Source: Microvirga soli
Lineage (GTDB): Bacteria > Pseudomonadota > Alphaproteobacteria > Rhizobiales > Beijerinckiaceae
Direction: 5' to 3'
NCBI RefSeq assembly: GCF_016734765.1
Contig: NZ_JAERQE010000005.1
Span: forward strand, 62,001-126,000
DNA: 64,000 bases
A program made the translations under genes and the position numbers. Below are positions 54,525 through 64,000 of this stretch, one piece after another (within the stretch, counting starts at the first letter, position 1; each line of letters starts with the position of its first letter). The notes under the pieces are model-generated. The model searched no databases. It saw nothing but the letters and a program-made list of their open reading frames with translations, and was not told where the DNA came from.

Positions 54525-56120
54525 TCAGAGCGCCGCTCCGCCCTTCAAAAGCTTGTAGACCATCGAATCCGTCAGGGCCTGGAAAGAGGCGTCGATGATG
54601 TTGGGGGAGACGCCGATGGTGGTCCAGCGCTCGCCCGTTCCATCGGAAAACTCGATCAGCACGCGCGTCACCGCATCCGACCCGCCCTGGTAGATGCGCA
54701 CCTTATAGTCGACGAGTTCCAGATCCTGGATCAGATGCTGGTACTTGCCGAGGTCCTTGCGGAGCGCAACGTCGAGCGCGTTCACCGGGCCGTTGCCTTC
54801 GGCGGCCGAGATCAGAACCTCATCGCCGACGCGCACCTTCACGATGGCCTCGGACGCGGTGACCATTTCGCCGACCGCATTGAAGCGGCGCTCCACGTTG
54901 ACGGAAAAACGCTCCACGTCGAAGAAAGCCGGCACCTCGCCCAGCATGCGTTTGACCAGCACGTAGAAGGACGCATCCGCACCCTCGAAGGCGAAGCCCT
55001 CCGACTCCTTGCGCTTCACCTCGTCGAGCACACGGGCGATGCGCGGATCGCCCTTTTCGAGTTCGAACCCGCAGCGCTTGAGTTCCGCCAGGATGTTCGA
55101 CTGACCGCCCTGATCCGACACCAGAACCTTGCGCGCATTGCCGACGACGTCGGGCTCCACATGCTCATAGGTGCGCGGATCCTTGAGCACCGCGGAGGCA
55201 TGGATGCCGGCCTTCGTGGCGAAGGCGCTCGAACCCACGAACGGCGCGTGGCGGTTCGGCTGGCGGTTGAGGATCTCGTCCACCTGTCGCGACACATGGG
55301 TGAGCTGGCCCAAGGTCTCATCGGTGACGCCGAGGTCGAAGCGGGCGGCATAGCCGTCCTTCAGTTTCAGCGCGCCGATCAGCGTGATGAGATTGGCGTT
55401 GCCGCAGCGCTCGCCGAGGCCGTTGAGCGTGCCATGGATCTGGCGCGCTCCGGCCTCGACAGCCGCGAGGGAATTAGCAACCGCGCAGCCGCAATCGTCA
55501 TGAGCATGGATGCCGAGATGCGCGCCCGGCACCACCTTCACGACCGCCGAGACGATCTCCGTCACCTCATGGGGCAGCGTGCCGCCATTGGTGTCGCAGA
55601 GCACGACCCAGCGCGCGCCCGCTTCATACGCGGTCTTCACACACGAGAGCGCGTAGTCGGGATTGGCCTTGTAGCCGTCGAAGAAATGCTCGCAATCGAC
55701 AAGCACCTCGCGGCCCTTGGCGCGGGCGGCCTCGACGCTCTCGTGAATGCCGGCGAGGTTCTCCTCAGGCGTGGTCTCCAGCGCCACGCGGACATGATAA
55801 TCCCAGGCCTTGGCGACGAAGCAGATGGCGTCGGCCTCGGCTTCGAGCAAAGCCGCCACGCCGGGATCGTTCGAGACGGAGCGCCCCGCCCGCTTCGTCA
55901 TGCCGAAGGCCGTGAACTTGGCGTTTTTCGTGCGTTTTTCAGCAAAAAAGGCGGTATCCAGCGGGTTCGCCCCCGGATAGCCGCCTTCCACGTAATCGAT
56001 GCCGAGCCGGTCGAGGAGCGTGGCGATCGCCTTCTTGTCCTCGAGCGAAAAATCGACCCCCGTGGTCTGCGCCCCGTCGCGCAGGGTGGTGTCGAAAAGG
56101 GTGACGCGGTCTCGGCTCAT
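54525..56120 (-). CDS. cimA: Citramalate synthase CimA
   Basis: Condenses pyruvate and acetyl-CoA to (R)-citramalate, a threonine-independent entry to isoleucine. The 531-residue protein has the DRE-TIM aldolase motif LFDTTLRDGAQT, metal ligands in GIHAHDDCGCAVANS, LNGLGERCGNANL, and the C-terminal LeuA-type allosteric domain (residues about 390-525). Isopropylmalate and homocitrate synthases share the fold, but FSLEDKKAIATLLDRLGIDY and the overall layout fit CimA. AGGAAG precedes the ATG, which overlaps the acetyltransferase gene end. Confidence 0.92.
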   Translation of the reverse strand: MSRDRVTLFDTTLRDGAQTTGVDFSLEDKKAIATLLDRLGIDYVEGGYPGANPLDTAFFAEKRTKNAKFTAFGMTKRAGRSVSNDPGVAALLEAEADAICFVAKAWDYHVRVALETTPEENLAGIHESVEAARAKGREVLVDCEHFFDGYKANPDYALSCVKTAYEAGARWVVLCDTNGGTLPHEVTEIVSAVVKVVPGAHLGIHAHDDCGCAVANSLAAVEAGARQIHGTLNGLGERCGNANLITLIGALKLKDGYAARFDLGVTDETLGQLTHVSRQVDEILNRQPNRHAPFVGSSAFATKAGIHASAVLKDPRTYEHVEPDVVGNARKVLVSDQGGQSNILAELKRCGFELEKGDPRIARVLDEVKRKESEGFAFEGADASFYVLVKRMLGEVPAFFDVERFSVNVERRFNAVGEMVTASEAIVKVRVGDEVLISAAEGNGPVNALDVALRKDLGKYQHLIQDLELVDYKVRIYQGGSDAVTRVLIEFSDGTGERWTTIGVSPNIIDASFQALTDSMVYKLLKGGAAL

Positions 56121-56625
56121 GATGACAACTTCCTGTCTTCCTGGGGCGTCAGACGCTTTTCCATGGTGGTGGTGCCGAGCCATTCGTCGCCGAGCGGCAC
56201 CGTGTTGCGGCGCTGCGGCTGGAAGCCATGCTTCTGAAAGAACGGCAGCGCGTTGTCGCTCACCTCGGCGACGAGACGCGGGGCGCCGCGTGCACCGGCG
56301 AGCTTCTCGACCGCATCGAAGAGCATCGTGCCGATGCCTTGGCCTGCCACGGCCGGGTGCACGTAGAACAGCTCGATCAGCTCGTTGTCCTTGAGCGCAA
56401 TGAAGCCGACGGGCGAGCCCTCGACGGTGGCCACCAGCGTGAGGCTTTTGTTAAGCTTCTCGGCAAAGGCATCGTCCTCGGCGCGGGCGATCCACGCTTC
56501 CTGCTGGCTCTCGCTGTAATCCTCGCCGGTCAGCTCCGCGATGCTGTCCTCATAGATGTCGACGAGCAGCGGCAGATCGGCCGGCAGGAAGGGCCGAAGC
56601 CCCGGTTTCGGCAATGCCTGTCCCA

Positions 56626-56626
<1 letters not shown>
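56117..56626 (-). CDS. GNAT family N-acetyltransferase
   Basis: A 169-residue acetyl-CoA-dependent acetyltransferase. The CoA pyrophosphate loop is the VAGQGIGTML segment after ELFYVHP, and LVAEVSDNALPFFQKHGFQP is the usual C-terminal strand-helix. The acceptor is unknown. It is sandwiched between cysS and cimA with overlaps at both ends (TGATG upstream, 4 bases downstream), so all three proteins are almost certainly made from one message. Confidence 0.88.
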
Positions 56627-58095
<1,469 letters not shown>

Positions 58096-58388
58096 GAAAC
58101 CATACCCCTGTCAGGCCGCGGGCCGGAGGGTGGTTTCGATCTTGGAATGAGAACGAGACGGCTCCAGCCAGCGAAGTGCGCTAGCCGCAAATAATCCCGG
58201 AAATGAGGATCGTTGCCGTGTTCATGAAGCCATCAATGCCTTTTCAGGCAGAAGCCGTCAAGATTTCCGAATTGGTAATCATGTTTAATTTGCACGGCCG
58301 CATGAAACGGGTTCAGCTTGAGCGCGTTAGAGCTTTGTTCACGCACACTCGCGCCATAATGGCACGAGTTCAAACAAAGAGGTCTTCG

Positions 58389-58712
58389 ATGCGCCGCGCA
58401 TTTGCCATGCTCGGAATGGGTACTGCCGTGTTTTTTGCCGCCGCGTCCCTGACGCTGCTTCCCAATGGTACCCAGGCCTCTTCCACAGAAGCGACCTTCA
58501 TGATCCCCGCCGCCGACGGCTATGGCGTTGCGGAATGCCTCATAGGAAACCAGGCTTGTGGCCAAGTTGTGGCAACCGCCTGGTGCGAGGCTCATGGATA
58601 CACCAAGGCCGTTTCCTTCCGTCAGATCTCGCCGGAAGAAGTCACCGGCACCATCCAGAAGGCCTCGTTCGGCCCCAAGGATCCGCCGGTCTCCGTGACC
58701 TGCTCGAACTAA
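58389..58712 (+). CDS. Hypothetical exported protein
   Basis: Not recognised. The product is 107 residues with a signal peptide (RAFAMLGMGTAVFFAAASL ... QASS). The mature part has four cysteines (AECLIGNQACGQVVATAWCE and VTCSN), likely two disulfides. AGAGG six bases before the ATG supports this start, while a frame open further upstream has no signal-like beginning. It ends 6 bases from the convergent argP stop. Confidence 0.68.
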   Translation: MRRAFAMLGMGTAVFFAAASLTLLPNGTQASSTEATFMIPAADGYGVAECLIGNQACGQVVATAWCEAHGYTKAVSFRQISPEEVTGTIQKASFGPKDPPVSVTCSN

Positions 58713-58718
58713 GGCCGG

Positions 58719-59615
58719 TCATACGCGAGACGGCATTGGCGAAAGCATGGCCCGGGCAGTCGACAGAACGGCTCGGGTCAGATCGGCTAGCAGAGGACCG
58801 ACGATCCGGCTCTGCTGCCAGTAAAGCGGGACCTCGAACGGTTCAGAGGGCTCCAGCGCCACAAGGCGTCCTTCGCGAATATGCTCCTGAACCGTCGATT
58901 CCAGGTTCATCCCCCACCCCAGTCCTGCAAGGGCCGCATCCACGAAGGCCTGCGATGACGGCAGCCAGTGGACAGGCGGCCTGACATCGGTGCCAAGCGC
59001 CCTTTTGAGCCAGAGCGCCTGAAGCTGATCCTTCCGGTTGAAGACGAGACACGGCGCCCGAGAGGCCGATGGTTCATCCAGTCCGTCCGGAAGCCAACGT
59101 TCCACAAATCCTGGGCTGGCGGTCGCGAGGTAGCGCAGGGCGCCGAGAGAATAGCAATTGCATCCCTGGATCGGCTTGCCGTGCGAGGTCACGGCCGCCA
59201 CGACCTCGCCGCGTCGCAGCCATTCGGCGCTGTGATCCTGGTCATCCACCACGAGGTCGAACAGGAAGCCCTCGGTCTCGGCCATCGCCGGGATGAACCA
59301 GGTGGCGAGACTGTCCGCATTGACGGCGATGCGCAGGGTCACGGGGCGGCTCTCGGGCTGAAGACCCGGCAGATTCTGGCGCAGGGAACTCTCGAGCAGG
59401 GCAACCTGCTCCACATGCTGGCACAGGCGCTGGCCGGCCTCGGTCGCCAGACACGGCTGGCCCCGCACCACGAGAACGGTCCCGATCCTCTCCTCCAGAA
59501 GCTTGATCCTTTGGGAAATGGCGGAAGGCGTCACGTTTAGCTGCTCCGCCGCCCGCTCGAAGCTACCGGTGCGCACCACGGCGGCGAGCGCGGACAAAAG
59601 GGCGTAATCCAGCAT
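58719..59615 (-). CDS. argP: LysR-family regulator ArgP/LysG
   Basis: A 298-residue LysR regulator. The N-terminal winged helix-turn-helix (ALLSALAAVVRTGSFERAAE, then LNVTPSAISQRIKLLEERIG) is followed by the effector domain, with ArgP-specific blocks such as VNADSLATWFIPAM and LGALRYLATASPGF. ArgP/LysG senses basic amino acids and activates the divergent exporter gene. The 94-base divergent gap to argO carries dyad-like AT-rich sequence suited to a LysR site. Assignment rests on sequence pattern plus the divergent argO partner. Confidence 0.92.
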   Translation of the reverse strand: MLDYALLSALAAVVRTGSFERAAEQLNVTPSAISQRIKLLEERIGTVLVVRGQPCLATEAGQRLCQHVEQVALLESSLRQNLPGLQPESRPVTLRIAVNADSLATWFIPAMAETEGFLFDLVVDDQDHSAEWLRRGEVVAAVTSHGKPIQGCNCYSLGALRYLATASPGFVERWLPDGLDEPSASRAPCLVFNRKDQLQALWLKRALGTDVRPPVHWLPSSQAFVDAALAGLGWGMNLESTVQEHIREGRLVALEPSEPFEVPLYWQQSRIVGPLLADLTRAVLSTARAMLSPMPSRV

Positions 59616-59709
59616 CAGATTAGTTTCTCTAAACCCGCAGCAGAGACTTTAACTGTTCTAATCCTATGCTGGGGCGTAGGAGACGTCGACTCCTCTCAAG
59701 GCACTCGAC

Positions 59710-60321
59710 ATGACAGCTCCCCTGCTCGCTGGCTTTCTCCTCGGCCTCAGCCTCATCCTGCCCATCGGGGCTCAGAACGCCTTCGTGCTGCGCATCGGCC
59801 TACGGGGCGAGCATGTGCTGGCCGTTTGTCTCACCTGCGCGCTCTCGGACGCCGTGCTTATCCTGGCCGGCGTCTCGGGCTTCGCGCAGCTGAGCGCACA
59901 GGTACCCTGGGCCGAAACCGTTCTGCGCTACGGAGGCGCTGCGTTCCTCCTGGCTTACGGGGTGCGCAGCTTCATGGCCGCCTTCGGGTCGGAAGCCTTG
60001 AGGCCATCCGAGGCGACGCCAGCGACCTTAAGCCGGGTGGTTCTCACGAGCCTTGCCCTCACATGGCTCAACCCGCACGTCTATCTCGACACGGTGGTCC
60101 TGATCGGCTCGATCTCGACTCAGTTCGACGAGGGCAAGGGATTGTTCGCCGCCGGGGCCACGCTGGCCTCCTTCGTGTTCTTCTTTTCACTCGGCTATGG
60201 AGCGCGCCTGCTGAAACCGCTGTTCGCCCGACCGGTCACGTGGCGCGTCCTCGATGTGGCGATCGGCGTCATCATGTGGGCGACGGCGGCAAGGCTGCTC
60301 GTAAGCGAAAGCGCGGGCTGA
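59710..60321 (+). CDS. argO: LysE/ArgO-family amino acid exporter
   Basis: A 203-residue inner-membrane protein with about six helices. GFLLGLSLILPIGAQNAFVL at the N-terminus, CALSDAVLILAGVSG and SLALTWLNPHVYLDTVVLIG are LysE/ArgO signatures. It exports arginine and/or lysine when intracellular levels rise, for example from peptide breakdown. Its gene diverges from argP, which should control it. The stop lies 5 bases from the convergent creA stop. Confidence 0.93.
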   Translation: MTAPLLAGFLLGLSLILPIGAQNAFVLRIGLRGEHVLAVCLTCALSDAVLILAGVSGFAQLSAQVPWAETVLRYGGAAFLLAYGVRSFMAAFGSEALRPSEATPATLSRVVLTSLALTWLNPHVYLDTVVLIGSISTQFDEGKGLFAAGATLASFVFFFSLGYGARLLKPLFARPVTWRVLDVAIGVIMWATAARLLVSESAG

Positions 60322-60326
60322 ACGCT

Positions 60327-60833
60327 CTACGAGTTCATCCACTCCCCGCATTTCGGAGGCGCCTCGGTGCCCCAGGGCATCAGCGGCACGGTAGAGGTGG
60401 AGTTCTTGGGCGAGCCTTCGATGGGCCGGTCCGAATAGACCATGTAGACCAGGGTGTTTCGCTTCACGTCACAGCCGCGCACGATCTGCATCTTCTTGAA
60501 GATGAGCGAACGGCGCTCGCTGAACACGACGTCGCCCTGGCCGAATTTCTGCTTGAACTTCACCGGCCCGACCTGCCGGCAGGCAAGCGAGATGTCGGAC
60601 ACCTCCTCGGCGACGCCAAAGGTGCCGGCAATGCCGCCGCGTTCCGGGGTCGTGTAGTGACAGGCCACGCCTTCAACGACGGGATCGTCGATGCCGTAGA
60701 TGGCGAGCTTGTCGTCCGGGGTGAGCGCCCGCCAGACCGTCGACTTCTTGAAGATCAGGTCGGGCTCCTGGGCCACGGCACCAGTGGCGGCAGCCAGGGT
60801 GAGGGTCAGGGCAAGGGCAATTCGGGCAAGCAT
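60327..60833 (-). CDS. creA: CreA family protein
   Basis: A 168-residue exported protein: signal peptide MLARIALALTLTLAAATGAV, then the CreA blocks KSTVWRALTPDDKLAIYGID, VACHYTTPERGGI, VSDISLACRQVGPVKF and RSLIFKKMQIVRGCD. CreA proteins are periplasmic and of unknown function. Conserved cysteines in VACHY and LACRQ could pair. GGGAG lies about 12 bases before the ATG. A frame open far upstream of it lacks coding character. Confidence 0.9.
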   Translation of the reverse strand: MLARIALALTLTLAAATGAVAQEPDLIFKKSTVWRALTPDDKLAIYGIDDPVVEGVACHYTTPERGGIAGTFGVAEEVSDISLACRQVGPVKFKQKFGQGDVVFSERRSLIFKKMQIVRGCDVKRNTLVYMVYSDRPIEGSPKNSTSTVPLMPWGTEAPPKCGEWMNS

Positions 60834-60895
60834 CGTCAGTTCGTCTCCCACGGTTACGCTGTCATGTGGGGATGGTTCAGGGGTTTGACGAGAGG

Positions 60896-61306
60896 CTATT
60901 CGGGCTGATGGCAGACGATGCAGATCTTGTTGCCGTCGAGGTCGCGAAAATAGGCGCCGTAATAATCCTTGTGATAATGCGGTCGAAGACCCGGCTGCCC
61001 CTCGTCCGTCCCTCCCTGCCCCATGGCGGCCGCATGGCAGGCGTCCACCAGGCTGCGTTTGGGCGCGAGAAGGGCGATCATGGCTCCGTTCCCAACACTC
61101 GGGGTCTCTCCGTTGAAGGGCCGCGCCGCCAGGAACTGCGGCGGCCCTCCGGGCGCCCCCCATCCGACGAGCATGTCGTCCGCATACCGCACCTCGTGCC
61201 CGAGCGGCGCGAGGACGGCATCGTAGAACACCCGGGCCCGGGCGAGGTCATTTGCCCCGATGGTCGTATGGGAGTACATGCTGGATCTCGTCTCAGGGTC
61301 GCTCAT
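60896..61306 (-). CDS. VOC (glyoxalase/dioxygenase fold) family protein
   Basis: A 136-residue VOC-superfamily protein: MYSHTTIGANDLARARVFYD with the first metal-type His, a middle GWGAPGGPPQFLAARPFNGE strand pair, and DYYGAYFRDLDGNKICIVCH at the end, where a Glu or His is usually the last ligand. Substrate and metal are unknown. The true start may be the ATG at 61279 (nine codons in), which begins exactly at the conserved MYSHTTIG. Confidence 0.85.
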   Translation of the reverse strand: MSDPETRSSMYSHTTIGANDLARARVFYDAVLAPLGHEVRYADDMLVGWGAPGGPPQFLAARPFNGETPSVGNGAMIALLAPKRSLVDACHAAAMGQGGTDEGQPGLRPHYHKDYYGAYFRDLDGNKICIVCHQPE

Positions 61307-61433
61307 GCGGGAAGGCTAGACAGCTTCCCCTGGAGCGGGCAAGGCGTTAATCACAATAGGGTCAAATTCGGGCGTCACATGACAAGCCAGCCCGGCATAT
61401 GATGCCCAACGGACCGGTTCTGCGATCAGCTTT

Positions 61434-62555
61434 ATGACAAAGACATCTTTCCTCCGCTCCTTCATCGCCTTGGCGGCCTTCCTGGCCGCCGGACAGGCGG
61501 CACTCGCCCAGTCCGCGCAGTGCCAGCGCTTCCAGGCCGAACTGGCCTCCCTGGAGCGCAGCGGCGGCAGCGCGCCGACTGGCCAGATGCGCACCCAGCG
61601 GGCGGAGATCAACCGGCTCGTCACCTATTACCGCAACATCGGCTGCGAGCGCGGCCCTCTCGGCTTCCTGGCAGGTCCCGCGCCGGCCGAGTGCGGCTCC
61701 ATCGCCACGCAGATCCGCCAGCTTGAGGCCGGGTATGCTCGCCTGGCTGCTCAAGGAGCAGAGCAGGGAGACATCGAGGCCCGGCGTCGGCAACTCCAGG
61801 CTGCAGTCCAGCAGACCTGCTCCACGGAGCCCCGCGGCTTCTTCGAATCGCTCTTCGGCGCCCCGCGCCAGCCGCAGCAGCAGCAGGTCATGCCCGAGGG
61901 CCAGCCGATCATTGCCGATGACGAGCCGCGCTCTCTCGGCGGCGGGCGCCTGATCTGCGTGAAGACCTGCGACGGCTCCTTCTTCCCGCTCACCACCCCG
62001 CCGGGTGGTGGCCAGAGCGCGAACGAGATGTGCCAGGCCCTCTGCCCCGGCACGGAGACCACCGCCTTCGCCTATCCGGGCGGCGACAACGGCCTCAACC
62101 GCGCGGCTTCGCTCTCCACGAACCAGCCGTATACGTCGCTGGCGAACGCCTTCAAGTTCCGCAAGAGCTTCGACGAGAGCTGCGCCTGCAAGAAGCCCGA
62201 CGAGAGCTGGGCCACGGTGCTGCGCAAGGCCGAGGGCATGCTCACACAGCGCAAGGGCGACCTGATCGTCACCGCCGAGCAGGCAGAGGAGCTGTCGCGC
62301 CCCAAGGCGCAGGCCGCCCGCAAGGCCGCCGACAAGAAGGCCGAGGAAGAGGCCAAGGAAGCCGCCGAGATCGCCGCCGCCGCGCCGACCGCCAGCAAGG
62401 AATCGGCCGGCATCGGGCCGCAATCGATCGACAACACCACTGTCGTCCGCCAGGGCGAGGGTGCGAAGCGCGAGGTCGCCGCCAGCAACGGCCAGAAGAA
62501 GACCGTCCGCGTGATCGCCCCCGACGTGATCCCGGTTCCGAACGTTCAGAACTGA
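61434..62555 (+). CDS. DUF2865 family exported protein
   Basis: A 373-residue exported protein with signal peptide (MTKTSFLRSFIALAAFLAAG, then QAALA). It has a coiled-coil-like N-terminal half (residues about 28-125, including RRQLQAAVQQTC) and a cysteine-rich DUF2865 core (ICVKTCDGSFFPLTTPPGGG, EMCQALCPGTET, ESCACKKPDE). A Lys/Ala/Glu-rich helix (KAADKKAEEEAKEAAEIAAA) lies near the C-terminus. The family is confined largely to Hyphomicrobiales and of unknown role, probably in the cell envelope. Confidence 0.88.
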   Translation: MTKTSFLRSFIALAAFLAAGQAALAQSAQCQRFQAELASLERSGGSAPTGQMRTQRAEINRLVTYYRNIGCERGPLGFLAGPAPAECGSIATQIRQLEAGYARLAAQGAEQGDIEARRRQLQAAVQQTCSTEPRGFFESLFGAPRQPQQQQVMPEGQPIIADDEPRSLGGGRLICVKTCDGSFFPLTTPPGGGQSANEMCQALCPGTETTAFAYPGGDNGLNRAASLSTNQPYTSLANAFKFRKSFDESCACKKPDESWATVLRKAEGMLTQRKGDLIVTAEQAEELSRPKAQAARKAADKKAEEEAKEAAEIAAAAPTASKESAGIGPQSIDNTTVVRQGEGAKREVAASNGQKKTVRVIAPDVIPVPNVQN

Positions 62556-62574
62556 TCGTTCTCGCATCTTGTGC

Positions 62575-62653
62575 GTCATCCCCGGACTTGTTCCGGGGAT
62601 CCACGTCTTCAAACCATCAAAACGTGGATGGCCGGGACAAGCCCGGCCATGAC
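62575..62653. repeat. 79-bp composite palindromic repeat, copy 2 (inverse)
   Basis: GTCATCCCCGGA...CGGCCATGAC: identical in length and near-identical in both arms to the reverse complement of the copy at 2571-2649. The hairpins ATCCCCGGA-N5-TCCGGGGAT and ATGGCCGGG-acaag-CCCGGCCAT flank a CCACG/CGTGG stem. Only the central 12-15 bases differ. Confidence 0.9.
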
Positions 62654-62719
62654 GGCTGCGTGTGAGGTGCCAGAAGCGTCTCCATTCCGCCCCGCCTCCC
62701 GCCATGCTATCACCCCGGC

Positions 62720-63691
62720 ATGAAACCGCTCGATTCTCTTGAGATGCCCCGCCCTGCCGGCACGTCCGACCCGATCATCACCGTCTCGGGACTGACCAAG
62801 ACCTATGCGTCCGGGTTCCAAGCTTTGAAGAAGGTCGATCTGGAGATCCGGAAAGGCGAGATCTTCGCCCTTCTGGGCCCGAACGGCGCCGGCAAGACGA
62901 CGCTCATCAGCATCATCTGCGGCATCGTCAATCCGAGCACCGGAACCGTCGTCGCAGACGGGCATGACATCATCCGGGATTTCCGGCCCGCCCGCACGAA
63001 GATCGGACTTGTGCCGCAGGAACTCACCACCGACGCCTTCGAGAGCGTGTGGGCGACGGTCAAATTCAGCCGGGGCCTCTTCGGCAAGCCGCCGAACCCA
63101 GCCTATCTCGAGAGGATCCTCAAGGACCTCTCTCTCTGGGACAAGCGCGACAGCAAGATCATGACGCTGTCCGGCGGCATGAAGCGCCGGGTGATGATCG
63201 CCAAGGCCCTGTCGCACGAGCCCACGATCCTGTTCCTCGACGAGCCCACCGCCGGCGTCGACGTGGAGCTGCGGCGCGACATGTGGAACATGGTCCGTCG
63301 TCTCAGGGAGAACGGCGTCACCATCATCCTGACCACCCATTACATCGAGGAAGCCGAGGAGATGGCCGACCGGATCGGGGTGATCAACAAGGGCGAGATC
63401 GTCCTGGTCGAGGACAAGCATGTTCTGATGCAGAAACTCGGCAAGAAGCAGCTCACCCTGCACCTGCAGAACCCGGTCACGAGCCTGCCGCCCGAGCTGC
63501 AATCGGACAACCTCCAGCTCTCCGCTGACGGCACCGAACTCGTCTACACCTTCGACACGCAAAGCCAGGAGACGGGCATCGCACGCCTCCTGCGCCGCCT
63601 GAGCGAGCACGGCATCGACTTCAAGGACCTTCAGACCTCCGAGTCGTCGCTCGAGGAAATCTTCGTCAGCCTGGTGCGGGGGCGCTCATGA
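62720..63691 (+). CDS. ABC-2 type exporter, ATP-binding protein
   Basis: A 323-residue ATPase of the DrrA/NodI-like ABC-2 exporter class. Walker [11 protein letters not shown]-loop [12 protein letters not shown], signature [15 protein letters not shown], Walker [13 protein letters not shown] and H-loop [11 protein letters not shown] are complete, followed by a C-terminal regulatory domain ending [14 protein letters not shown]. It overlaps the permease gene by 4 bases. The cargo (drug, lipid or polysaccharide) is not shown. Confidence 0.92.
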   Translation: MKPLDSLEMPRPAGTSDPIITVSGLTKTYASGFQALKKVDLEIRKGEIFALLGPNGAGKTTLISIICGIVNPSTGTVVADGHDIIRDFRPARTKIGLVPQELTTDAFESVWATVKFSRGLFGKPPNPAYLERILKDLSLWDKRDSKIMTLSGGMKRRVMIAKALSHEPTILFLDEPTAGVDVELRRDMWNMVRRLRENGVTIILTTHYIEEAEEMADRIGVINKGEIVLVEDKHVLMQKLGKKQLTLHLQNPVTSLPPELQSDNLQLSADGTELVYTFDTQSQETGIARLLRRLSEHGIDFKDLQTSESSLEEIFVSLVRGRS

Positions 63692-64000
63692 ACTTCTATG
63701 CAATCAAGGCGATCTATCTCTTCGAGATGGCGCGCACCTGGCGCACGATCATGCAGAGCATCGCCTCGCCCGTGCTGTCGACCTCGCTCTATTTCATCGT
63801 GTTCGGCTCGGCCATCGGTTCGCGCATGGCCAGCATCGAGGGCGTGAGTTACGGCGCCTTCATCGTGCCAGGCCTGATCATGCTCTCGATCCTGACCGAG
63901 AGCATCTCCAACGCCTCCTTCGGCATCTACATGCCGAAATTCGCTGGCACGATCTACGAGGTCCTGTCCGCGCCGATCTCGGCGGTGGAGACCGTGATCG
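63688..64000 (+). CDS. ABC-2 type exporter, permease (cut by window edge)
   Basis: The first 104 residues of the membrane partner of the preceding ATPase. The segment [20 protein letters not shown] is followed by hydrophobic [19 protein letters not shown] and [20 protein letters not shown] with the ABC-2 family block [12 protein letters not shown], as in DrrB/NodJ-like permeases. The ATG overlaps the ATPase stop codon. The C-terminal helices lie beyond the window. Confidence 0.9.
   Translation, partial: MNFYAIKAIYLFEMARTWRTIMQSIASPVLSTSLYFIVFGSAIGSRMASIEGVSYGAFIVPGLIMLSILTESISNASFGIYMPKFAGTIYEVLSAPISAVETVI

Overview
The window is a gene-dense, high-GC chromosomal segment of an alphaproteobacterium. 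The GroES/GroEL sequences, the CopA-CueR pair, the PssA/Psd pair, DUF2865, a lysine/arginine-exporter pair of ArgP-ArgO type and the style of the intergenic palindromes point to Hyphomicrobiales, most like Methylobacteriaceae/Microvirga. This placement comes from recognising sequences, not from a search. No phage, transposase, integrase, plasmid replication gene or CRISPR array was seen, and the region reads as ordinary core and accessory chromosome.

Layout. 0-4.1 kb (mostly minus): the 5' part of groEL, groES, a small PhnA-like protein, SlyX, the tRNA hydroxylase TrhO and an amidase. 4.5-10.3 kb: a Crp/Fnr-type regulator, several small unrecognised proteins, a SolA-type amine oxidase, a YidB-like protein, tRNA-Ser(GCU) with its promoter, a small lipoprotein and a RidA-like protein. 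10.3-16 kb: an LPS-type glycosyltransferase, a beta-class glutathione transferase with direct repeats at its promoter, an endonuclease/exonuclease/phosphatase-family protein, and the copper module copA-cueR with a CueR-type promoter. 16-26.4 kb: a phosphatase, an L,D-transpeptidase, two small membrane proteins, an EAL protein, a hydrolase, tyrS, purC, a LolA-like periplasmic protein, a DoxX protein and galE.

26.8-30 kb holds the largest gene, a 1043-residue secreted protein. It has an alginate-epimerase-like beta-helix, RTX calcium repeats and a C-terminal type I secretion signal, but Asn replaces the catalytic Asp. 30.2-32.7 kb is a two-gene reverse transsulfuration operon (cystathionine beta-synthase and a gamma-lyase-type enzyme). 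33.2-44 kb is a complete five-step histidine degradation cluster: hutC-hutF run one way, hutI-hutH-hutG-hutU-hutD the other, followed by a three-gene ABC transporter. A 12-bp motif in the divergent hut promoter recurs, in inverse orientation, upstream of the transporter genes, so the transporter probably belongs to the HutC regulon.

44.1-45.3 kb encodes an exported collagen-like protein with 62 Gly-X-Y triplets and a cysteine-rich C-terminus. 45.3-52.3 kb (minus) carries tRNA-Phe, yacG, maf, the phosphatidylethanolamine pathway (psd, pssA), an Atm1-type ABC exporter and a LysM protein. 52.4-64 kb has a LOG-family protein, a DUF606 transporter, the cysS-acetyltransferase-cimA operon, the divergent argP/argO pair, creA, a VOC protein, a DUF2865 protein and an ABC-2 exporter whose permease runs off the window.

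Between genes there are at least two families of palindromic repeats. One is a 79-bp composite element present twice, about 60 kb apart and in opposite orientation, with single-hairpin relatives elsewhere. The other is a CTCATCCTGAGGA-type inverted repeat.
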